A stretch of 5,038 nt of DNA from Bacteroidales bacterium. Its GTDB lineage: Bacteria; Bacteroidota; Bacteroidia; Bacteroidales; JAAUTT01. Every line of letters starts with the position of its first letter. Position 1 is the first letter of the stretch. A program made the translations under genes and the position numbers. The DNA is taken from the NCBI GenBank assembly GCA_012031335.1, contig JAAUTT010000436.1:1-5038 (forward strand). The letters run 5' to 3'. Below the pieces are notes generated by a model. That model searched no databases. It had not been told where the DNA came from and saw only the letters and a list, made by a program, of their open reading frames with translations. Below are positions 1 through 5,038 of this stretch, piece after piece.

Positions 1-33
1 TACCCGAAAAGTGGTTATCAGATAACCATTTAA
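1..33 (+). CDS. Possible C-terminal end of an upstream gene (partial)
   Basis: Frame 1 is open from the window edge and reads YPKSGYQITI before a TAA at 31-33. A hairpin followed by seven T residues begins 12 bases later, which is where a terminator for such a gene would lie. Eleven codons are too few to identify a product, and frame 3 is also open here, as far as about position 111. The call rests on the stop-then-terminator arrangement only. Confidence 0.3.
   Translation, partial: YPKSGYQITI
12..28. repeat. Perfect 8-bp inverted repeat around one base
   Basis: TGGTTATC (12-19) and GATAACCA (21-28) are exact reverse complements separated by a single A. The symmetry resembles a dimeric repressor operator, but it lies in the apparent last codons of the upstream reading frame and about 180 bases before the next start codon. 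It could be chance. The pairing is seen directly and any regulatory role is a guess. Confidence 0.35.
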
Positions 34-44
34 TTGTGATTAAT

Positions 45-84
45 GGAAACCGGTCTACATGCAATGGGGCGGTTTTCTTTTTTT
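45..84 (+). terminator. Rho-independent terminator-like hairpin
   Basis: GGAAACCG (45-52) pairs with CGGTTTTC (70-77) over 8 bp including one G-T wobble. The loop is 17 nt and seven T residues (78-84) follow directly. The long loop and modest stem make it moderate in strength. It would end the transcript of the gene that seems to stop at 33 and insulate the PNGase gene downstream. Confidence 0.5.
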
Positions 85-204
85 ACATAATCCGGTAAAA
101 TAGTTTTCGGTTCCATAATTAAAAGTTTTATCCACATAATGAAAAAAAACATAGCATACTTTCGGCTGTTTTCATAATTTTCAGCTTTTATAATTCTTAT
201 CATT

Positions 205-2138
205 ATGCTTATTAGCCGGGAAATTATACCCTCCCAAATATTGTTTCTGTTGTTAATCAGTTTGAATGCATCTGCACAAAAACCCGGAAACCTGCATGTT
301 ATATCGCATAACCGAACCACTGTTATTTGTAATCCGTCTACCGGGTCCAATTCATTTATTAGCTGGGGGAATTTTCCATCAGAAAAAATGCCTGTACGGA
401 AAATTATCATGCATGTCACGCTAGGCAGTCCCGACAGCTTCCTTACTGCACACTGGGATTACCTGGACCGTATTAACCTGCTTCGTAAGGGCGGGAAAAC
501 AGGTAAACCGTTGAACCTTGAACTCGGACGCATGCTCACCCCATATGGTAGTATTTTTGGAAAAGGCTGGAGTTGGAAATGGGAGGCAGATGTTACTGAC
601 TTTGCGCCCTTTCTGCGCGACAGTGCCGAAATTGAATACATCCACACCGGATATGAGGCCAGTAACGTGGGCTGGGCATTAACCATCGATTTTGAAATTA
701 TTTCGGGACCACCCGTAATGGATTATCTTGGCATGGTTCCCCTGTGGAATGGGGGATATAAATATGGCGACCCTACCGAAAAAATTGAAGATAAGCTTCT
801 ACCTCAAACCTTCGAAGTATCTCCGAATGTTGCTGTTAATCGAATAAGAATTCAGCATACAGGCCATGGCATGGACAGGCCTAAAAACTGCAGTGAGTTT
901 TGTCCTCGCTGGCGCGAAATAAAAGTGGATGATAAAAGAATCGATTTCCGGAATATGTGGAAGGATTGCGGTGCCAATCCCTTGTATCCGCAGGGTGGAA
1001 CCTGGATTTACGACCGTGCATACTGGTGCCCTGGCGATCTGCAAAACCTGATGTTATTGACTTTGATGCCCCGCCTGGTAAACACACGGTGTCGCTTACT
1101 CTTAATCCCTATACCGCCACCGAAAATATACAAGCTGTGGAACAGATCTCGGCATACCTGTTTCAGTATTCCCGCCCCAAACAAAAAATCGATGTTGCAA
1201 TTGAAAAGATAATGGTTCCAAGCAATGAACAACAATTCACCCGGTTAAATCCCGCCAGTTTTAATCCACGGTTTATTATCAGAAATCTTGGGTCCGAAAA
1301 TCTGAAATCCCTGGTTATAAGTTATAGTACTTCTGGTTATACCAATGAAACATTTACCTGGAATGGTAACCTTAATTTCAACGAAACAGCCGAAATAATA
1401 ATTCCTGGCGAGATAAAATGGAAAGAAGGCTTAAATTCATTTACGGTGAGGTTAAATAAACCCAATGGTAAAAACGACGGGTGGACAGGAGATAATGAAC
1501 TCACTTCGGCCTTTACAGCTCCTTCCGGTTTTCCGACAAGTTTTATTTTAAAGTTCAAAACCAATAACCGGCCCGAAGACAATAATATTTTTCTGGTTAA
1601 TCCAAACCGGGATACGATTTTTATAAAAACTTCGGCCCAACTCGACAGTAATAAAATATACACCGACACGCTGCTCCTCGCCACCGGCAAACATGAATTT
1701 CACCTTACCGATACTGCCGGCGACGGACTGGAATTCTGGGCCGAACCCCAAAATGGCGATGGTTATCTTCGCATTTTTGACCTGAAGGGCAATCTCATCC
1801 ATGCCTTTGAAAGTGACTGCGGTAACGGAGAAATGCTGAGTTTTACGACATCACCGGATTTTATAACCGATACAATTACTCCGAGGTACGCCTTCTCTCT
1901 TTATCCCCGGCTTGTAACCACCAATACAGAATTAAGTGTTGTGTCGAATAAATCGGTGAATATGACGGTATTAATTACTGTAGGTGGCAAATTGTATCAG
2001 AAACATGAATATACAGCGGTCAAAAATGCCGATTTCAACTATAATTTAAGTCATATACCCGAAGGAAGAATTGTTCTTGAAGTGATGATGGATGGGGTAA
2101 GCAGCTTCAAAGGCAGGATTAATAAAAAGAAAATATGA
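205..2138 (+). CDS. Secreted PNGase F-like peptide:N-glycanase with T9SS-type tail (frameshifted)
   Basis: Peptide-N4-(N-acetyl-beta-glucosaminyl)asparagine amidase, which cleaves the bond between asparagine and the first GlcNAc of N-glycans on glycoproteins outside the cell. With one base restored at 1043-1046 it reads 644 aa. A signal peptide (about 1-24, hydrophobic core 10-20, NASA/Q cleavage) precedes an amidase region at about 28-325. That region has the family marks TAHWD (D85, matching catalytic Asp60 of Elizabethkingia PNGase F), TPYG, ADVTDF, NCSEFC (E231, matching Glu206), YPQGGTW and YDRAYWCPG (R271, matching Arg248). The PNGase F Glu118 and Trp191 positions seem not to be conserved (HTGYE and HTGHG here). 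About 341-441 resembles a CARDB-like Ig domain, a TAGDGLEFW segment follows (504-512), and the last 80 residues look like a divergent T9SS sorting tail ending KKKI. ATG205 was chosen because the signal peptide follows it directly. Amidase identity is strong; the outer domains are less certain. Confidence 0.85.
1043..1046 (+). other. Frameshift site 1: A4 run, one base apparently missing
   Basis: The amidase homology runs in frame 1 through YDRAYWCPGD (ending about 1038). It then continues in frame 3 from KPDVIDFDAPPGKH (about 1044 on). Adding one A to the A4 run gives WCPGDLQKPDVIDFD. Without it, frame 1 ends at a stop at 1210-1212 after about 55 residues unlike the family. The exact base is inferred; the switch must lie near 1036-1047. 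Confidence 0.8.
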
Positions 2139-2232
2139 TAGCATTGTATTATATTGATAAGAAATTATTTCATATTTAATATCAAATAAACAATACTTAT
2201 AGCTGGTAATTAATTTAATTATAGAACTACTA

Positions 2233-3686
2233 ATGAAAACAAACCGTCGTAATTTTCTGAGGAGCACTGCATTGGGTGCCGGAGTATTGATGAGTGGTAT
2301 TACTGGTATTGCATCAGCAAACAGCTCAAAAAGAGACATGAATTACAAGGCATTCAAAATCCTGAACAGAAGTTCAATATGTCGGGATATAGAGCACCCG
2401 GGCTTGCGAATGTTCGTGTAGGTTTTATTGGACTGGGCATGAGAGGTTCCGGGGCACCCGAACGCATGTCGCATATCGAGGGTGTTGAAATAAAGGCTAT
2501 TTGCGACATTCAGGAAAATCTGGTGAAGAAAACACAGCAATATCTGCAAAAGTCAGGATTACCAACGGCTATGGAGTTTTACGGAAAAGAAGACTCCTGG
2601 AAAAGTCTTTGTGAGCGTCCTGATATAGATCTTGTATATATATGTACCCCATGGCATTTACACACGCCTATGGCAGTGTATGCCATGAATCAGGGCAAAC
2701 ATGTGGCTGTTGAGGTTCCGGCTGCACGAACCATTGAAGAATGCTGGCAGTTGGTGGAAACATCAGAAAAAACCAGAAAACACTGTATGATGCTCGAAAA
2801 TTGCTGCTACGATTTTTTCGAACTGTTAACCCTGAATATGGCCAGGCAGGGACTCTTCGGAGAGCTGGTTCATGCCGAAGGTGCTTATATCCATAACCTT
2901 GTAGACCTAAATTTCAGTAAAAAAGGATACCAAAACATGTGGCGGTTAAAAGAAAACTACCGAAACGGAAACCTCTATCCTACCCACGGGCTTGGTCCTA
3001 TATGTCAAGCCATGAATATCAACCGGGGCGATCAGATGGAATATCTGAATTCGATGTCAACCAACGACTTTCAAATGGAAGCCAAAGCCAATGAACTGGC
3101 CGGAACAGATTCTTTTTATGCCGAATTTGCCGGTAAAAAGTACAGGGGAAATATGAATACAACCCTGATTCGCACTTTCAAAGGCAAAACAATCATGGTT
3201 CAGCACGATGTTACCTCTACCCGCCCCTATTCGCGCATACATCTTTTGAGCGGCACAAAAGGTATTGCCCGCAAATGGCCCGATCCTGAACGCATATCGT
3301 TTGGTCACGATTGGGTAAACGAAGCAGAAATGAAGAAAATTGAAGAACAGTACACTCCCGAAATTGTGAAGAAAATTGGTGAAATGGCTAAAAAAGTTGG
3401 CGGTCATGGCGGAATGGATTTTATTATGGATTGGAGGCTGATTGACTGTTTACGCAATGGTCTTCCCCTCGATCAGGATGTATACGATGCGGCTCTTTGG
3501 AGCGCTGTAGCCCCTTTGAGTGAAATATAAGTAAAAAACAGATCCAATTCGGTAGATGTTCCCGATTTTACAAACGGATCGTGGAAAACAAACAAACCCG
3601 TTTCAATTAGTCTGGCAGACGGCGGAACTACTGGTGTGGTCGAAATCAAAAATACCGATTCGTCCAAACAACTTAAAGTAGAATAA
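2233..3686 (+). CDS. GH109-type Gfo/Idh/MocA glycosidase, Tat-exported (frameshift and internal stop)
   Basis: NAD-dependent glycosidase of the GH109 type, founded on alpha-N-acetylgalactosaminidase NagA of Elizabethkingia, which removes terminal alpha-GalNAc through a transient oxidation step. The start ATG opens a Tat signal, RRNFLRSTALGAG (residues 5-17), so the product should fold first and be exported to the periplasm. After repair of the A4 run at 2356-2359 the linker reads FKNPEQKFNMSGY. A Rossmann NAD-binding motif GFIGLGMRGSG follows (64-74). EVPAA (161-165) replaces the EKP motif of the wider family, as usual in GH109. NLYPTHGLGP (Y249, H252) matches the catalytic Tyr/His pair of NagA. 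An in-frame TAA at 3528-3530 interrupts the gene. The same frame then continues for 51 codons (VDVPDFTNGSWKTNKPV) to TAA 3684-3686, for about 484 codons in all, slightly above the usual length near 450. Family assignment is firm; GalNAc specificity is inferred. It lies 94 bp after the PNGase gene on the same strand. Confidence 0.87.
2356..2359 (+). other. Frameshift site 2: A4 run, one base apparently missing
   Basis: The Tat signal and following residues lie in frame 1 up to MNYKAFK. The conserved NPEQKFNMSGYRAPGL lies in frame 3 from 2361. One extra A (AAAA to AAAAA) joins them as FKNPEQKFNMSGY, which fits the usual linker between Tat signal and Rossmann domain in GH109 proteins. Unrepaired, the frame 1 product stops at 2419-2421 as a 62-residue fragment that is essentially only the signal. 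Confidence 0.85.
3528..3530 (+). other. In-frame TAA inside the GH109 gene
   Basis: The codon series LWSAVAPLSEI, TAA, VKNRSNSVDVPDF stays in one frame on both sides of the stop. Family members continue past this point with a serine or similar residue and an RSN...VPDFT...SWKTNKPV-like segment. A single C-to-A change from TCA (Ser) would create this TAA. It could be a real nonsense mutation that removes 52 residues or a base-calling error. TAA ends the same frame properly at 3684-3686, so reassignment of TAA as a sense codon is unlikely. Confidence 0.75.
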
Positions 3687-3733
3687 AAATAAATCCCGGT
3701 CTCAGCCAAAGTACTGATACCGGGATTTATTTT
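3686..3733. terminator. Strong, probably bidirectional terminator between convergent genes
   Basis: Bases 3686-3700 and 3719-3733 form a perfect 15-bp stem with a GC-rich core (TCCCGGT/ACCGGGA) and an 18-nt loop. The lower part is A-rich on the left and T-rich on the right, so it can terminate in either direction. It overlaps the last base of the TAA at 3684-3686, which supports that codon as the true end of the GH109 gene. The minus-strand gene ends 45 bases to the right at 3778 and can use the same hairpin. Confidence 0.85.
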
Positions 3734-3777
3734 CTATTTATAATAAGACTGATAGTATTTCAATTAATTAAATGGGA

Positions 3778-4510
3778 TCAGGCATCTGCCCTATCCTTTT
3801 TAACTTTCTTATTACGATAAATACACTGATGCATATCGCATACATTGCAGGTGTATGGGTTTAATTTAACATCCTTCCCTATCCCGATAATTCCACTTAC
3901 CGATTTAATAGGAATCATTAGAGATGATTCTGTAAGCTGAATACCACATACTCCGGCAGGCAACAGAGAAAAAAGCTTTTGCTGCTCGGCCACATTCCAG
4001 CCGCAGTAACCAGGGCTGTATCTGTTTGTAATTTTTTAAGCCCTCAGCTTTCAGGTGTTTTGCAAAATCATTTTGGATTTTATCCATAGCAGCTTCAACA
4101 ATAACAGATCCGGCTATATCAGCCACATATCCCTCAGGGATATTACCAATTTTCATTTGTTGTTTCGAGAATTCTTCTATTTCCGGTCCGGCAGTGCAAA
4201 CAAAAATAGCTACTGAAGAACATTTCCGCAATTGTCGTGTTACAATTTTTCCTGAGTCGAAAAAAAGGCTGTCGACCCTTATTTTATTGTTTTCGGTATC
4301 AAATTCAATATTTTCACTTACGCATAAACTCCCCGAAATATTATTAACATTCTGGTTGGCAAACTCCAATACCTCATCAATATATTGTTCATAAGGTCCC
4401 GGATTGTTTCCAGGGCCAAAACCCAGTAGTGGAAAAATTTCACTGGCTGTTACTTTCAGTTCGCTGAAATTGAATTTAAAATAGCTGAATTTATCAATCA
4501 TTACGGGCAT
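3778..4510 (-). CDS. Stand-alone methionine synthase activation-domain protein (frameshifted)
   Basis: Resembles the vitamin B12-dependent methionine synthase activation domain (Met_synt_B12), which in MetH binds S-adenosylmethionine and supports reductive methylation of inactive cob(II)alamin. Here it forms a whole cytoplasmic protein without the homocysteine, folate or cobalamin domains. After removing one base from the A6 run (plus 4032-4037) it is 243 aa. The marks are LLGFGPGNNPG (29-39), FVCTAGPE (103-110), a helix EAAMDKIQNDFAKHL (139-153), the SAM-binding-type segment ITNRYSPGYCGW (160-171, matching RxxxGY of MetH), LFSLLP, and SVSGIIGIGK (203-212). The end carries a cysteine cluster, CNVCDMHQC (C221, C224, C229), which MetH's own activation domain does not have as far as I recall. 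A metal or Fe-S site is possible. ATG at 4510 is used; the ATG three codons on (4501) is equally possible. No partner MetH lies in the window. Confidence 0.78.
4032..4037 (-). other. Frameshift site 3: A6 run (coding strand), one base apparently extra
   Basis: On the coding strand the frame changes within TTAAAAAATTAC. Read as it stands the protein becomes AEGLKNYKQIQPW and stops at 3905-3907. Dropping one A gives AEGLKITNRYSPGYCGWNVAEQ, which carries the conserved RYSPGYCGW segment and continues to the proper end at 3778. Two missing A residues (LKKITN) would also restore the frame, but the one-base version fits the family spacing better. Confidence 0.8.
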
Positions 4511-4716
4511 TTCTCATAAATACAAAATCCTGGTAAACATTTTAATTAATTATTGATAGCTACAAAAATAATTAAATAAGATTGCACAAATTAAATAAAA
4601 GGTATTGATTCAGGGCTAAATACTATACTTATAAACCAAATTTGCTTTGACCACAAGTTCCCTTGCCAGATTGAAATTATATTTCTAACTTAAATATATA
4701 TTAACCGAAGGATTAA
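4511..4716. promoter_or_regulatory. Divergent AT-rich intergenic region
   Basis: These 206 bases separate the start of the minus-strand activation-domain gene from the start of the plus-strand membrane protein, so they should hold promoters for both. The stretch is rich in TAAT/ATTA repeats, and I see no coding potential, RNA gene or strong hairpin. For the plus-strand gene the nearest -7-like box is TATATTTC (4678-4685, seven of eight matches), but no TTTG lies at the right distance. AAGGA at 4708-4712 may act as a weak ribosome binding site 4 nt before ATG 4717. Confidence 0.45.
4563..4590 (-). promoter_or_regulatory. Candidate Bacteroidota-type promoter for the activation-domain gene
   Basis: On the minus strand TATTTTTG (4570-4563) matches the -7 consensus TAnnTTTG exactly, with TTTG (4590-4587) upstream as a -33 box. 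The 16-nt gap is shorter than the commonly reported 17-23, so the match is imperfect. Transcription would start near 4556, leaving a leader of about 45-55 nt before the ATG at 4510 or 4501, a reasonable length. Confidence 0.4.
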
Positions 4717-5038
4717 ATGAGCATTCCTGTTGTGTTTAGCAGTATGATAACCGGTATGATTTTATTTACCTCCTATCAATTTATCCATATAGGACTCAGA
4801 AATAAACAAAACCAGGTTTCAATTATTTTTGGAATAATTGCTTTTTTTAATTGGTGCTATCACCTTTTTCGAAATTTTCCAGGTAACCTCCGTAAATTCT
4901 GATACCTGTTTTACATGCCGCAATATCTGCTGCAATATAACAGCTATCCTCAAAATTCTAATTTTTAGATTTATTGTCTTAATTTCCGGATACAAACAAA
5001 AATATCTCCATTGGTTATACTTTTCTTTGTGGCCATTG
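4717..5038 (+). CDS. N-terminal part of a multi-pass membrane sensor-like protein (partial, frameshifted)
   Basis: As written, the frame from ATG 4717 stops at 4900-4902 after 61 residues. Dropping one T from the T7 run (4842-4848) moves the reading to frame 2, which is open to the window edge and gives 107 residues. Hydrophobic stretches lie at about 3-25, 35-53, 70-89 and 96 onward, so at least three or four membrane passes are expected in the inner membrane. The pattern IIFGIIAFLIGAITFFEIF, then a polar loop (about 56-66), then FRFIVLISGYKQKYLHW, resembles the N-terminal multi-TM sensing region found before histidine kinase or diguanylate cyclase modules. That family link is from memory and no output domain is visible. 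The loop has four cysteines in a row of nine residues (CFTCRNICC, 64-72), which may be chance. It is transcribed away from the activation-domain gene. Confidence 0.5.
4842..4848 (+). other. Frameshift site 4: T7 run, one base apparently extra
   Basis: Before the run the frame encodes a membrane segment (VSIIFGIIAF). After it, the same frame turns into NWCYHLFRNFPGN and stops at 4900-4902. Frame 2 from 4850 is open for all 63 remaining codons and continues the hydrophobic segment (LIGAITFFEIF). A T6 run, or less likely T9, would join them. The evidence is hydrophobic continuity and absence of stops, so it is weaker than at the other three sites. Confidence 0.6.

Noticed and set aside
139..177. 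Upstream ATG (MKKNIAYFRLFS) as the start of the PNGase gene
   Set aside because: It is in the same frame as the gene but stops at TAA 175-177. Adding one A to the A8 run gives a signal-like MKKKHSILSAVFIIFSF, but that frame stops at 213-215 and does not join frame 1. ATG205 is followed directly by a good signal peptide.
30..419. Minus-strand 129-residue ORF over the start of the PNGase gene
   Set aside because: It overlaps the terminator-like hairpin and the signal-peptide and N-terminal coding region of a recognised gene. It has no family features and shows only antisense openness.
957..2138. Separate 393-residue protein starting at ATG 957
   Set aside because: Its first 28 or so residues (MEGLRCQSLVSAGWNLDLRP...) are the out-of-frame reading of conserved amidase sequence. 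The family match begins only near 1044, so this is the second half of the PNGase gene.
3057..3407. Minus-strand 116-residue ORF inside the GH109 gene
   Set aside because: It is fully antisense to well-conserved GH109 coding sequence, and its Phe/His/Asn-rich composition is typical of an antisense shadow.
3528..3530. TAA read as a sense codon (alternative genetic code)
   Set aside because: TAA is also the proper end of the same gene at 3684-3686, and other genes end in TGA at normal family lengths. One internal TAA is better explained by a point mutation or a base error.
3473..3709. Minus-strand 78-residue ORF across the GH109 3' end
   Set aside because: The plus strand here encodes the recognisable GH109 tail and then the terminator. 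The minus ORF starts inside the hairpin and has no family features.
4194..4394. Plus-strand 66-residue ORF inside the activation-domain gene
   Set aside because: It is antisense to the conserved FVCTAGPE and neighbouring region of the minus-strand gene, with no independent start signal.
1036..4848. Programmed ribosomal frameshifting as a common explanation
   Set aside because: No canonical X_XXY_YYZ slippery heptamer with a downstream structure is evident. The four sites also need shifts in opposite directions, two of -1 sense and two of +1 sense. A4 runs are short for polymerase slippage.

Overview
The window looks like a piece of a Bacteroidota genome, probably of the order Bacteroidales or a relative. 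The reasons are AT-rich intergenic DNA without clear Shine-Dalgarno sites, a secreted protein ending in a probable type IX secretion (T9SS) sorting tail, a Tat-exported GH109-type enzyme, and a candidate promoter of the TTTG / TAnnTTTG type.

Layout. Positions 1-33 hold the possible last codons of an upstream gene, followed by a terminator-like hairpin (45-84). Two plus-strand genes follow. The first (205-2138) is a secreted PNGase F-like peptide:N-glycanase with extra C-terminal domains. The second (2233-3686) is a Gfo/Idh/MocA-fold enzyme of the GH109 (alpha-N-acetylgalactosaminidase) type. A perfect 15-bp hairpin (3686-3733) closes the pair and also faces the end of the minus-strand gene 3778-4510, a free-standing protein like the activation domain of B12-dependent methionine synthase. 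A divergent AT-rich region (4511-4716) separates it from the start of a plus-strand membrane sensor-like protein (4717 to the window edge).

The most notable result is that all four substantial genes are broken in the sequence as given. Each changes frame at a short A or T run: A4 at 1043-1046, A4 at 2356-2359, T6 at 4032-4037 and T7 at 4842-4848. Moving one base at each run restores a continuous, family-like protein. The GH109 gene also has an in-frame TAA (3528-3530) followed by 51 more codons in the same frame that look like the family's normal C-terminus, ending at a second TAA that abuts the terminator. The indels go in both directions, two apparent losses and two apparent gains, so one programmed recoding mechanism is unlikely. 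Homopolymer sequencing error is the simplest explanation and local gene decay is the alternative.

Function. The PNGase F-like protein would release N-glycans from glycoproteins outside the cell. The GH109-like enzyme would remove terminal alpha-GalNAc in the periplasm. Together they suggest use of host or environmental glycoproteins. The other two genes show no evident link to this theme. I found no RNA genes, CRISPR arrays or mobile elements, and no wholly new system.
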